The notes under the pieces: generated by a model
Seen by the model: only the letters and a program-made list of their open reading frames with translations
What the model was told of the DNA's origin: nothing
Database searches by the model: none
Shown: positions 34,352 through 43,037 of the stretch, piece after piece
Layout: the number at the start of each line of letters is the position of its first letter
Position numbering within the stretch: position 1 is the stretch's first letter
Translations under genes and position numbers: made by a program
Assembly: GCA_030448025.1 (NCBI GenBank)
Contig: JAUJNQ010000003.1
Coordinates: 112,056-168,100 of the forward strand
Origin: Acidimicrobiales bacterium
GTDB lineage: Bacteria > Actinomycetota > Acidimicrobiia > Acidimicrobiales > GCA-2861595
Length of the DNA: 56,045 nucleotides
Direction: 5' to 3'

Positions 34352-35302
34352 TCAGTCTTGCGAGAAATCGAGGTTCTCAGGGCGTGGCACCCGGGTCACC
34401 CGGTCGGTGCTCGAGACGTCGTTGCCCACCACATCGATCCTGAAGTCGGCCACGGTCACCTCGCCGGCTCCTGACAGAAGGACCCCATAGGCGAGGGCGC
34501 TGGCCTCGGACGCCACGTCGAGGACCACGTCGTGGCGTTGCCAGCCACTTGTTCCCTTGATGGGTCGCTCCTGCATGTTGTCAAAGGCAAGCATCTTCCC
34601 ACTGGGACCATCGACGCGGAACCACAGTCCTGCCCAGCCCGAGACGTCGGTGCTCCTCACGGATCCGGAGAAGCGAACCCGCTTGCCGAGGTAGTCGTCG
34701 GCATCGCACATCTGCATGAGGGTTCCGAACCCACTCGGCTCGCCGACCACGCAGCGGACGAACACAACCCGCCTGCCTTCATGTGCCTGGCCATGGGCAA
34801 TGCCGTGCTCGTAGTCGTTGGGATGGCTGCCAGCCAACCTCCAGCTCTTCACTCTTCGTCCTCCTTGCTTGGAATGGCTCGTTCTCCCCGGTGCCGGCAC
34901 AGCCGCAGCCAGGCCGGCCCGGGCCCGGTACAGCTGGCGCTTGACCGTTCCGGTCGTCACGCCGAGCCTGGTCGCCACGTCCTCAACGCTCCGGTCCTCC
35001 AGGTAGTGCAGCACCACTGCCCTCCTCTGACCCTCGGGCAAGCCGTCGAGGGCTTCGACCACGGCGGACCGCTCGAGAACCGGGTCCATGAGCTCGGCCA
35101 CGGCGACGTCAGGTGCCAGACGGCGCAGGGCCCTCGTCTCGGCGCCCCGGCGACGCAGCTCGCTGCGCAACAGGTTCGACGCCACGGTCCGGACCCAGGC
35201 GACGAGTGACCGGATGTCACCGGGAGGCCGGAGCCAGGCTCGGGCGACCGCCTCCTGCACTGCGGCCTCGACATCGGAGCCAGGAGGGAACCGGCCTGCC
35301 AT
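34352..35302 (-). CDS. ECF-type sigma factor fused to an extra C-terminal domain
   Basis: The 316-residue product has a sigma70 region 2-like part (VEAAVQEAVARAWLR, SLVAWVRTVASNLLRSELRR) and a region 4 helix-turn-helix (RSVEDVATRLGVTTGTVKRQLYRARAGL). About 165 further residues follow, with VKSWRLAGSHPNDYEHGI, GFGTLMQMCDADDYLGKRVRFSG, WAGLWFRVDG, LAFDNMQERPIKGTSGWQRH and YGVLLSGAGEVTV. This last module resembles a domain I associate with some AraC-like regulators. The first ATG is 35302. The coding-like frame continues upstream (AEFFEEDYHGLLGS), up to a stop at 35390-35392, without any usual start codon. The N-terminus is therefore uncertain. Confidence 0.8.
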   Translation of the reverse strand: MAGRFPPGSDVEAAVQEAVARAWLRPPGDIRSLVAWVRTVASNLLRSELRRRGAETRALRRLAPDVAVAELMDPVLERSAVVEALDGLPEGQRRAVVLHYLEDRSVEDVATRLGVTTGTVKRQLYRARAGLAAAVPAPGRTSHSKQGGRRVKSWRLAGSHPNDYEHGIAHGQAHEGRRVVFVRCVVGEPSGFGTLMQMCDADDYLGKRVRFSGSVRSTDVSGWAGLWFRVDGPSGKMLAFDNMQERPIKGTSGWQRHDVVLDVASEASALAYGVLLSGAGEVTVADFRIDVVGNDVSSTDRVTRVPRPENLDFSQD

Positions 35303-35435
35303 CGAGCCGAGCAGCCCGTGATAGTCCTCCTCGAAGAACTCAGCGATGGGATCTGCGACCGACCTCTCCCTTCTCTCGGCGTGCGGCGGTCACCGGGATG
35401 ACGCACGGGGTGATGGCGAGGGTTGACGCGCCGGC

Positions 35436-35936
35436 CTACGAGAGCTCGGACCAGTCCTCGGGGTTGTCCTCCACCATGTGGGCCACCACGTGGCCGTCGA
35501 CACCGTCCACCATCACCAGGCCGCGCCTTTCCGGCGGGTCCTCGGCCGAGTACAGCAGGATGCGCCACGTGGGGCGGCTGCGTAGGCCCCGCCAGGCCAG
35601 CTGCGCCGAGGCGTGTCCCACCGGGAAGCCCACCTGTCGAGAGGCGGCGACCAGGGCATCGGTCTCTCGCACGCCCAGGCGGTGTCCGGCGGCCAGGTTG
35701 AACACCCCGGCGGCGGCCAGGAGCACGGCCACCAGCACCATCCCCTCGTTCACCAGTACGCCGCCGGGCCCCCGCACCGCCCACAAGCCGAGGCACACAG
35801 CGGCAACGCCCAAGTAGATCACCCCCGGCACCCGGCGCCGACTGTTGTCGGGGAAGGTGTAGGGCCCGACGAACCCGGTGACGTCGAGATCCTGGGGCAG
35901 CTCGTCGCCTGCGTCGACCTTGTCGGTCTCGCTCAT
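35436..35936 (-). CDS. Conserved two-helix membrane protein, function unknown
   Basis: The 166-residue protein has an acidic N-terminus (MSETDKVDAGDELPQDLDVTG), a family-like GPYTFPDNSRRRVPG, and two hydrophobic segments (GVIYLGVAAVCLGLWAV and GMVLVAVLLAAAGVFNLAAG). A soluble C-terminus ends SWRILLYSAEDPPERRGLVMV-like sequence. Its ATG overlaps the HIT gene stop by four bases, so the two are probably co-translated. No function is assigned. Confidence 0.8.
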   Translation of the reverse strand: MSETDKVDAGDELPQDLDVTGFVGPYTFPDNSRRRVPGVIYLGVAAVCLGLWAVRGPGGVLVNEGMVLVAVLLAAAGVFNLAAGHRLGVRETDALVAASRQVGFPVGHASAQLAWRGLRSRPTWRILLYSAEDPPERRGLVMVDGVDGHVVAHMVEDNPEDWSELS

Positions 35937-36427
35937 GAGGGCCAGGCGCCCTTCACCTTCTCGTAGGTGGTGGGGAGGGACTCGGGCAGCACCCGGGTCT
36001 CTGCGACGGAGGTCATGAAGTTGGTGTCACCGCTCCAGCGAGGAAGGACGTGCACGTGGAAGTGCCCCGGCACCCCGGCGCCGGCGGCCCGCCCCAGGTT
36101 GGCGCCCATGTTGATGCCGTCGGCGCCGTAGGCGGCCTTGAGCGCCCGCACCGCGTCGGCGACCGCACACCACAGCTCGGCCGCTTCCTCGCCCCGCACG
36201 TCCTCCAACTCGCCCACGTGGCGGACCGGCATCACCATCAGATGGCCGCTGGTGTAGGGGAAGGCGTTGAGCACGGCGGCGGAATGTGAACCGCGCCACA
36301 CCACGTTGCCTGCGTCGGCGATCACCCGGCACAGCACGCAGCCGTCCTCGTCCTCGCTCGCTCGCGACACGTACTCGCTGCGCCACCCGGCCCACAGCCG
36401 TCCCAGGCCCGCGTCATCGCGGTTCAC
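35933..36427 (-). CDS. HIT-family nucleotide hydrolase
   Basis: HIT proteins hydrolyse dinucleotide polyphosphates or AMP-linked substrates. The 164 residues carry CVLCRVIAD, LNAFPYTSGHLMVMPVRHVG and the catalytic HFHVHVLPRW. This resembles the Ap4A phosphorylase-like actinobacterial group. The GTG at 36427 overlaps the thrS stop (GTGA, 36424-36427). thrS-HIT-pgsA-acyltransferase-pimA is a known order; here an EF-G-like gene and a sigma gene are inserted in between. Confidence 0.93.
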   Translation of the reverse strand: MNRDDAGLGRLWAGWRSEYVSRASEDEDGCVLCRVIADAGNVVWRGSHSAAVLNAFPYTSGHLMVMPVRHVGELEDVRGEEAAELWCAVADAVRALKAAYGADGINMGANLGRAAGAGVPGHFHVHVLPRWSGDTNFMTSVAETRVLPESLPTTYEKVKGAWPS

Positions 36428-38376
36428 GGGCCGCCAACCCGGGCGTCGACCTCGGCGCGCAACCGGGACACAAGCTCCTCCACGGGCACGTCACGCTCTG
36501 GACGATCGCCACCCCGGCGGTTGACGCCCACCGTGTCGACGGCGACGTCATCGTCCCCCACCACCAGCACATAGGGCAGCTTCTCCAGCTTGGCCTTGCG
36601 GATGCGCGCGGCTAGAGGCTCGTCACCCGGCACCCAGTCGACCCGCAGTCCCTCGCCCCTGAGGCGGTCGGCGACGGTCGCCGCTGCGGCGTCGTGGTCG
36701 TTGCGCACGCCGAGCACCCTGGCCTGAATCGGGGCCAGCCACGTGGGGAAGGCCCCGGCGTAGTGCTCGGTGAGGATCCCGAAGAACCGCTCCACGGAGC
36801 CGAAGAGGGCACGATGGATGACGCGGGGCCGATGGCGAGCGTTGTCCGTTCCGGTGTACTCGAGGTCGAAGCGCTGGGGGAGCTGGAAGTCGACCTGGAG
36901 CGTGGACATCTGCCAACGGCGGCCGATGGCGTCTCGGATGTGAACGTCGATCTTGGGGGCGTAGAACGCTCCCTCCCCTTCGGCCACCTCGAAGGGCACG
37001 CCGGCCGACTCCAATGCCGACCGGAGGGCGTCAGTGGCCTGGTCCCAGTCCTCTGGCCGGCCCACGAACTTCTCCGGCCGGGTGGCCAGCTCGGCCTCGA
37101 AGTCCTTGAAGCCGAACGTGCGCAGGAGCCGGAGGACGAAGGCAAGCAGACTGGCCAGCTCGTCGGCGAGCTGCTCGGGGGCGCAGAAGATGTGGGAGTC
37201 GTCCTGGGTGAAGCCCCGGGCCCGCATGAGGCCGTGGAGGACCCCGGAGCGCTCGAAGCGGTACACGGTGCCCAGCTCGAACAAGCGCAGCGGCAGGTCC
37301 CGGTAGGACCGCTGCTGGGACTTGTAGATGAGCATGTGCATGGGGCAGTTCATGGGCTTCGGGTAGTACGTGGCCCCTTCCATCTCCATCGGGGGGAACA
37401 TGGCCTCCGCGTACCACTGGAGGTGGCCGGACGCCTCGAACAGGTCGGCCTTGGCCAGATGGGGCGTGTTCACGAACTGGTACCCGCCCGCCTGGTGCTC
37501 TGCACGGGAGTAGTCCTCCATGAGCATGCGGATCATCCCGCCCTTTGGGTGGAAGACAGGCAGGCCGCCACCGATCTCAGAGGGGAAGTGGAACAGGTGC
37601 AGCTCGAGCCCCAGCCGGCGGTGATCTCGCCGCTCCGCCTCCTCCAGACGGTGCAGGTGGTCGGCCAGGGCCTCACCCGACTCCCATGCCGTGCCGTAGA
37701 TGCGCTGGAGCTGGGGGTTGCGCTCGTCACCGCGCCAGTAGGCACCGGCCACCCGCATGAGCTTGAACGAGCCCAGGCGGCGGGTGGACGGCACGTGGGG
37801 GCCCCGGCAGAGGTCGACGAACTCATTGCTGTTGCGATAGGCGCTGATGGCGGCCGCGTCCGCTCCTTGCGACGCGTCGGTGCCTTGGATGATCTCCACC
37901 TTGTAGGGCTGCTCGGAGAAGAGGGTGAGCCCCTCTTCCCGGCTCATCTCCTCGCGCAGGAAGGGTTGGCCCTCGGACACGATCCGGCGCATGCGTTCCT
38001 CGATGCGCCCGAGATCCTCGTCGCTGAAGTGGGCGCCGCCCGGTAGCTCGAAGTCGTAATAGAAGCCGTCCTCGATGGGTGGCCCGATGGCGAACCGGGC
38101 GCCGGGCCAGAGCTGGAGGACCGCCTGGGCCAGGACGTGGGCCGTGGAATGGCGGAGGACCTCCCTGCCTTCGGGCTCAGCGCCGGTGACGACGGCGACC
38201 CGGGCGCCGTCGGGCAAAGGGAGGTTGAGGTCCGTGAGGTTTCCGTCGACCCGCACCACGACGGCCGCTTTGGCCAGGCGCGGCCCGATGGCGGCAGCCA
38301 GATCGGCGCCAGTGGACCCCCCGTCCAGTTGCCGGGAGGAGCCGTCGGGGAGGATCACGCTGACCTCAGAAGGCAT
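36424..38376 (-). CDS. thrS: Threonine--tRNA ligase
   Basis: From ATG 38376 the 650 residues begin MPSEVSVILPDGSSRQLDGG, the TGS domain. The editing domain has HSTAHVLAQAVLQLWPGARF and a C-terminal His in CRGPHVPSTRR. The class II core has MNCPMHMLIYKSQQRSYRDLP, YRFERSGVLHGLMRARGFTQDDSHIF and LPQRFDLEYTGTDN. The anticodon domain follows with LAPIQARVLGV. Earlier in-frame residues are nonconserved and overlap the divergent GGDEF gene. All catalytic regions are present. Confidence 0.97.
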   Translation of the reverse strand: MPSEVSVILPDGSSRQLDGGSTGADLAAAIGPRLAKAAVVVRVDGNLTDLNLPLPDGARVAVVTGAEPEGREVLRHSTAHVLAQAVLQLWPGARFAIGPPIEDGFYYDFELPGGAHFSDEDLGRIEERMRRIVSEGQPFLREEMSREEGLTLFSEQPYKVEIIQGTDASQGADAAAISAYRNSNEFVDLCRGPHVPSTRRLGSFKLMRVAGAYWRGDERNPQLQRIYGTAWESGEALADHLHRLEEAERRDHRRLGLELHLFHFPSEIGGGLPVFHPKGGMIRMLMEDYSRAEHQAGGYQFVNTPHLAKADLFEASGHLQWYAEAMFPPMEMEGATYYPKPMNCPMHMLIYKSQQRSYRDLPLRLFELGTVYRFERSGVLHGLMRARGFTQDDSHIFCAPEQLADELASLLAFVLRLLRTFGFKDFEAELATRPEKFVGRPEDWDQATDALRSALESAGVPFEVAEGEGAFYAPKIDVHIRDAIGRRWQMSTLQVDFQLPQRFDLEYTGTDNARHRPRVIHRALFGSVERFFGILTEHYAGAFPTWLAPIQARVLGVRNDHDAAAATVADRLRGEGLRVDWVPGDEPLAARIRKAKLEKLPYVLVVGDDDVAVDTVGVNRRGGDRPERDVPVEELVSRLRAEVDARVGGP

Positions 38377-38407
38377 CCGGGCGAGGATAGCGGCGGAAAC
38401 TTTCCCC

Positions 38408-38434
38408 TCAGCGCGTGCACTCTTCGTCCGATAC
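38408..38434 (+). promoter_or_regulatory. Possible FliA/WhiG-type promoter of GGDEF-EAL paralogue 2
   Basis: TCAG (38408-38411), 15 bases, then TCCGATAC (38427-38434). Against TAAA-N15-GCCGATAA this is 2/4 and 6/8 with the CCGATA core and correct spacing. It is weaker than the site before paralogue 1, and it ends 20 bases before the TTG start with GGGAGG in between. Confidence 0.45.
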
Positions 38435-38454
38435 ATGACGGGGAGGCTCTGGAA

Positions 38455-41184
38455 TTGCGCCGATTTCGCTCCCGCGCCGTGGCCGCTGGTTGGTTGAGCG
38501 TGGGTTATCTCGTATGGATGGTCCTCGGCGGCGGGAGCCCTGCCGCGACTCGATTCGTGACTCGGGCGGCCCTGCTGACGGCCTGCTTCGTCACCGCGTG
38601 GGCCACGGCGAGGGCGGCAGCGCGCCACCGGGATGCAGCTCGCCGGGGGTGGGCGCTCCTGGCCCTCAGCGTCGGCTGCTGGTTCGTGTCCAACGCCTTG
38701 GCGGCGTTCTTCGAATGGACTCGCGGTGAGATCCTGCCCGTGCCGTCGAGCGCCGACGTCCCCTCCACCATCGGCCTCGTGCTCTCCGTCCTGGCCCTGC
38801 TCTCATTCCTGAAGCCGGCCCTTTCGAGCGCCACGCGCATGCGAACGCTGCTCGACGCACTGATGATCGCCAGCGCCCTGGTGTTCGTGGGATGGGCGCT
38901 GGCCTTCGAAGCCGCCTACCAGTCTGCGGGTGACGGGCCGGAACGGATGCTCACCCTTGCCTACCCGGTGACCGACATCGTCCTCGTCTCGCTCGTCATC
39001 GTCACCGCTTTGCGGGCCCGCCGGCAGTCACGCGCGCCGTGGGCGCTTCTCGGCACGGGCCTGGGCTTGTTCGCCATCGCCCACACCGCTTCGGCGTACC
39101 TGCAGGTGGCCCGAGCCAGCGTCTCGGGCGGCCTCGACGACGTCACGTGGATCGCCGGCTGCCTGCTGGTGGGACTGGCCGCCCTGGCCCCCGCCGAGGA
39201 TCCGCTGCCCGAGTGGTCCGAGTCGCGCCCCGGTGGGGCGGCAGGGGTTCTCGTGCCCTACGTGCCGGTCGTCCTGGCCGGCGCGGTCGGCCTCCAGCGG
39301 CTGGGGGACGGGGGTCTGTCGACCTTCCTGATGGGCAACGCCGCCGTGGTCCTGGTGCTCCTGATGACCCGCCAGGTGCTCGCCCAGTTCGAGAACCTGG
39401 ACCTGGCCAGAGAGCTCGAGGGCAAGGTCATGAGCCGCACCGCCGACCTGGAGCGGGAAGAGCGGAGGTTTCGCTCGCTGGCCCAGAACACGAACGACAT
39501 CGTCACCATCGTCGACGCCCACGGGATCATTCGATACCTGAGCCCGTCCGTGGAGCGGACCCTCGACTTTGGTCCCGACCAACTGGTGGGGACCCATCTG
39601 GGTGAGCTGCTCCACCCCGACGAGCGATCCGAAACGCTGGCCCTGGTGGCCGCGTCGGCGGCACCACCCGCCCCGCCGACGGTGCTGGCGGAGCAGCGGC
39701 TCCGGCGCCGGGACGGCTCGTGGTGCCTGACCGAGCTCAACGTGTGCAACCTCCTCGACGACGACGCCGTGGAGGGCATCGTGGTCACCAGCCGCGACAT
39801 CGGTGACCGGACGGCGCTCGAGAACCAGCTCCGCCACCAAGCTCTGCACGATCCCTTGACCGGCCTCGGGAACCGCACGCTGCTGCAGGACCGCCTGGAC
39901 CATGCGTTGGATCGCGGCAGGCGCAGCGGCAGCACGGTCGCGCTCCTCTTGTTGGACCTCGACGGGTTCAAGCAGGTAAACGACAGCTTCGGTCACATCA
40001 TGGGCGACCGCCTCCTGGTGGAGGTGGCCCGGCGCCTGAGCGACAGTGTCCGGCTCGGCGACACCGTCGCTCGCATGGGAGGCGATGAGTTCGCCGTCCT
40101 CCTGGAGAACGCCGAGGACGACCTGCCCACGATCGTCGCTCAGAGGATCCTGTACCGCCTGCGCGCCCCGACGACCCTCGACGGCAAGAGCCTGATGACC
40201 GCAGCCAGCTTGGGGCTGGTGGTGGGCTCGGCTTTGGTCTCCACCGGCGCCGATCTCCTGCGCAACGCTGATCTGGCCATGTACCGGGCCAAGGCCAAGG
40301 GGAAGAACGTCTACGAGGTGTACGTGCCCGACATGCACTCTGCGGCGCTGAAGCGCGTCGAGACCGAGAGCGACCTGCGCCGGGCTCTCCGGCAACGAGA
40401 GCTCATCCTCCACTACCAGCCCGTCATCGAGGTGAGCAGCGGGCGCATCACCGGCGCCGAGGCCCTCGTGCGCTGGCCCCACCCCGAGTACGGCCTCATC
40501 ATGCCGGGAGAGTTCCTCCCCCTTGCCGAGGAGAGCGACCTGATCGTGACCCTCGGGCGCTGGGTGTTGGGCGAGGCCTGTCGCCAAACGGCACGCCTGC
40601 GAACCTTGGGCATCGTCGACTCCGACTTCACCATGGCGCTGAACGTTGCCATCCGCCAGCTCACCAACCCGTTCCTGGTGAACGAGGTGAAGGAGGCGCT
40701 CGCCGACCACGGGCTCGAGCCGGGCGCACTGGTCCTGGAGATCACCGAAGGCGCCCTGGCCGAAGGGTCCAAAGAGCCGATCCTGCCCACCCTGCGGGCG
40801 CTGAAGAAGCTCGGCGTCCAGCTCGCCATCGACGACTTCGGGAAGGGTGAGTCCTCCCTCAGCCGCCTCGACAGCTTTCCCGTCGACAAGCTGAAGATCG
40901 ACCGCTACTTCGTGGACAGGATCCGCTCCGCCGACGATCAATCGTCGCTGGCCGGCGTGATGGTGGCCATGGCCAAGAGCCTGGGCCTGGCCACGGTGGC
41001 CGAGGGGGTGGAGACTCGAGAGCAGCTCGCCTTCCTTCGCCAGCAGCGGTGCGAGGAGGCCCAGGGCTTCTTCTTGTCACCCCCGCTGCCGGCGGACAAC
41101 TTCCAAGCTCTGTTGGAGAAGGCCAGCAAGGGCGAGAATCCTGTGTTCGCCCGTCCCCAGGGCCAACGCCCGGTCCTGGCCTGA
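38455..41184 (+). CDS. Membrane PAS-GGDEF-EAL c-di-GMP turnover protein (paralogue 2)
   Basis: The 909-residue product has the same layout as the protein at 22086: N-terminal membrane helices (1-310), PAS (about 330-450), GGDEF (542-546) with I-site RLGD just before, and EAL (669-671). Conserved EAL residues (NVAIRQ, LEITEGAL, AIDDFG, KIDRYFV, VAEGVET) are present. Loop 6 reads DDFGKGESSL instead of DDFGTGYSSL. I chose TTG 38455 behind GGGAGG (38441-38446, 8-base spacing), because longer starts would overlap thrS on the other strand. The membrane region may sense a signal. It ends convergent with mshC. Confidence 0.92.
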   Translation: MRRFRSRAVAAGWLSVGYLVWMVLGGGSPAATRFVTRAALLTACFVTAWATARAAARHRDAARRGWALLALSVGCWFVSNALAAFFEWTRGEILPVPSSADVPSTIGLVLSVLALLSFLKPALSSATRMRTLLDALMIASALVFVGWALAFEAAYQSAGDGPERMLTLAYPVTDIVLVSLVIVTALRARRQSRAPWALLGTGLGLFAIAHTASAYLQVARASVSGGLDDVTWIAGCLLVGLAALAPAEDPLPEWSESRPGGAAGVLVPYVPVVLAGAVGLQRLGDGGLSTFLMGNAAVVLVLLMTRQVLAQFENLDLARELEGKVMSRTADLEREERRFRSLAQNTNDIVTIVDAHGIIRYLSPSVERTLDFGPDQLVGTHLGELLHPDERSETLALVAASAAPPAPPTVLAEQRLRRRDGSWCLTELNVCNLLDDDAVEGIVVTSRDIGDRTALENQLRHQALHDPLTGLGNRTLLQDRLDHALDRGRRSGSTVALLLLDLDGFKQVNDSFGHIMGDRLLVEVARRLSDSVRLGDTVARMGGDEFAVLLENAEDDLPTIVAQRILYRLRAPTTLDGKSLMTAASLGLVVGSALVSTGADLLRNADLAMYRAKAKGKNVYEVYVPDMHSAALKRVETESDLRRALRQRELILHYQPVIEVSSGRITGAEALVRWPHPEYGLIMPGEFLPLAEESDLIVTLGRWVLGEACRQTARLRTLGIVDSDFTMALNVAIRQLTNPFLVNEVKEALADHGLEPGALVLEITEGALAEGSKEPILPTLRALKKLGVQLAIDDFGKGESSLSRLDSFPVDKLKIDRYFVDRIRSADDQSSLAGVMVAMAKSLGLATVAEGVETREQLAFLRQQRCEEAQGFFLSPPLPADNFQALLEKASKGENPVFARPQGQRPVLA

Positions 41185-41214
41185 GGCCTGTCGTCCTAGC
41201 CGGTACTTCCGACC

Positions 41215-42363
41215 TCAGGTCACGCCGAGGAGGGCAGCTGCCGACGTGACGTCGCGGCCCCCGGCGGCGGCATCGTCGATGGCTGCCAGTGCCGCCGGCG
41301 TGTCGAGGTCGTCGTCCAGAGCGGACCGCACCTGGTCGACAGCGTCGTCGTCACCGGTACCCGTTCCGCTGCCCGCCCCGGCCGTCCGCCACGCGTCGAG
41401 CCGGGCGTTCGCCAGGGGCAGGAGCGTGTCCTCCCATTCCCACGACTCGCGGTAGTGGTGGGCGATGATGGCCAGTCGCACGGCGGCCGGGTCCCACTTC
41501 TCGAGCAGGTCGCCGATGAAGACCAGGTTCCCGAGGGACTTGGACATCTTTTCCCGGCCCAGGCGGACCATGCCCACGTGCACCCAGTGGCGAACGAAGG
41601 GCTTGCCGGTGGCGGCCTCCGACTGGGCCGCTTCGCACTCGTGATGGGGGAAGATGAGGTCGCTGCCCCCGCCGTGCAGATCGATGGTGCTGCCGAGCTC
41701 TCGCAGCGCCAGCGCCGAGCACTCGACGTGCCACCCCGGACGCCCCGGTCCCCACCTCGACTCCCACCACGGCTCGTCTGGCGCCGAAGGTTGCCAGAGC
41801 ACGAAGTCGAGAGGGTCAAGCTTGTTGGGATCCTCGGGGTTGCCACCTCGTCGGCGGGCCAGCTCCAACATCTGGTGACGGGTGTAGTGGCTCACGTGGC
41901 CGAAGCGAGGGAAGGACCCGATCCTGAAGTAGACGCCTCCCCCGGCCTGGTAGGCGTGACCGGCGTCGAGGACCATGCCGATGAATCGGAGGATGTCCGA
42001 GATGGCCGAGGTAGCCCTCGGCTCGTACAGCGCCGGCAGCAGGCCGAGAGCCGCCATGTCGGCGTCGAAGCGCGCCAGCTGCTCGGCCGCCAGGTCCAGG
42101 TAATGGACCCCGAGCTGGCGGGCCCGGCGGAGGATGTCGTCGTCGACGTCGGTGATGTTGCGCACGCACTGCGTCTCGTGGCCCATGTCTCGCAGGCGGC
42201 GCTGGAGCACGTCGTAGGTCACGTACGTGGCGGCGTGGCCGAGATGAGGACCGTCGTCGGGCGTGATGCCACACGTGTACATGGTCACCACGGGCCCGGG
42301 ACGGAACGGAACCACCTCTCGCCGGGCGGTGTCGTACAGCCTGAGGAAGCCGCCGTCCTTCAC
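41215..42363 (-). CDS. mshC: Mycothiol ligase-like protein (MshC; cysteinyl-tRNA synthetase family)
   Basis: MshC joins cysteine to GlcN-inositol in mycothiol synthesis. The 382 residues show MYTCGITPDDGPHLGHAATY, the MshC version of the signature rather than the CysRS form CGPTVYNYxHxGN. VRNITDVDDDILRRARQLG and the zinc and KMSKS motifs (HVECSAL, REKMSKSLGN) follow. The C-terminus lacks the long tRNA-binding region of CysRS, which supports MshC. The signature differs from the common CGITPYDATHLGHA. It is followed by npdG, so a redox role is likely. Confidence 0.85.
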   Translation of the reverse strand: MKDGGFLRLYDTARREVVPFRPGPVVTMYTCGITPDDGPHLGHAATYVTYDVLQRRLRDMGHETQCVRNITDVDDDILRRARQLGVHYLDLAAEQLARFDADMAALGLLPALYEPRATSAISDILRFIGMVLDAGHAYQAGGGVYFRIGSFPRFGHVSHYTRHQMLELARRRGGNPEDPNKLDPLDFVLWQPSAPDEPWWESRWGPGRPGWHVECSALALRELGSTIDLHGGGSDLIFPHHECEAAQSEAATGKPFVRHWVHVGMVRLGREKMSKSLGNLVFIGDLLEKWDPAAVRLAIIAHHYRESWEWEDTLLPLANARLDAWRTAGAGSGTGTGDDDAVDQVRSALDDDLDTPAALAAIDDAAAGGRDVTSAAALLGVT

Positions 42364-42370
42364 CGGCCCG

Positions 42371-43027
42371 TCACACCTGGATGCCGGTGAAGCGCAGTGC
42401 TGCCTTGGTGTGGTAGCGGGTGTTGAGCTGGAGAAGGACGGCGGTGATGGCCTCGATTGGCGCGGCGTTGGCCAGCGATCCTGCGTTCAGGGGTCGAAGA
42501 CGGGGGATGAGGTCCACCAGCTCGGCGGCGGCCTCGTAGGCCGAAGGGTGGTCCGAGCAGATGAGGACATCGCTCTCGACCGGTTCGTCCAGGCCGGCGA
42601 GCGACCGGGCAGGCAGGTGATGCAGGGCGGCGGTCACCAGGGCAGCGGGGACGGCGCTCTGAACGTGGGCGGCAACCGATCCCCGCGGTGGCACGAGGGG
42701 CTCGAACTCATGGCCCATGCGCGTGATGGCGTTGGCCATCGAGATCACGACCTTGCCGTCGAGCTGCTTGGCCACCGACCCCGCCGTCGACGCTGCCGCT
42801 TCCCAGGGCGTGGCCAGCACCACGATGTCGGCCTCGGCGGCGGCGGCGTTGTCGCCCCCCACCACCGCCAGCGTGCGGTCGGGCCAGCGCTCCTGGATGG
42901 ACCTGCACGCCTGGTCGGCCCGCTCCCGCGAGCGCGAGCCGAGCACGACCTCGACGCCGACCGAGGCCAGGCGAGCGGAGAGCCCCTTTCCTGCCGGTCC
43001 CGTACCTCCGAGGACACCTACGTTCAT
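42371..43027 (-). CDS. npdG: F420-dependent NADP reductase (NADPH:F420 oxidoreductase)
   Basis: The enzyme moves hydride between coenzyme F420 and NADP. The 218 residues start MNVGVLGGTGPAGKGLSARLASVG with a Rossmann glycine pattern. VVLGSRSRERADQA, which binds the NADP 2'-phosphate, and the SMANAITRMGHEFEP region follow. VQSAVPAALVTAALHHLPA and a C-terminal NAAPIEAITAVLLQLN are typical. It is encoded eight bases upstream of mshC on the same strand. It implies an F420-making organism. Confidence 0.9.
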   Translation of the reverse strand: MNVGVLGGTGPAGKGLSARLASVGVEVVLGSRSRERADQACRSIQERWPDRTLAVVGGDNAAAAEADIVVLATPWEAAASTAGSVAKQLDGKVVISMANAITRMGHEFEPLVPPRGSVAAHVQSAVPAALVTAALHHLPARSLAGLDEPVESDVLICSDHPSAYEAAAELVDLIPRLRPLNAGSLANAAPIEAITAVLLQLNTRYHTKAALRFTGIQV

Positions 43028-43037
43028 CTGGCCGAGG

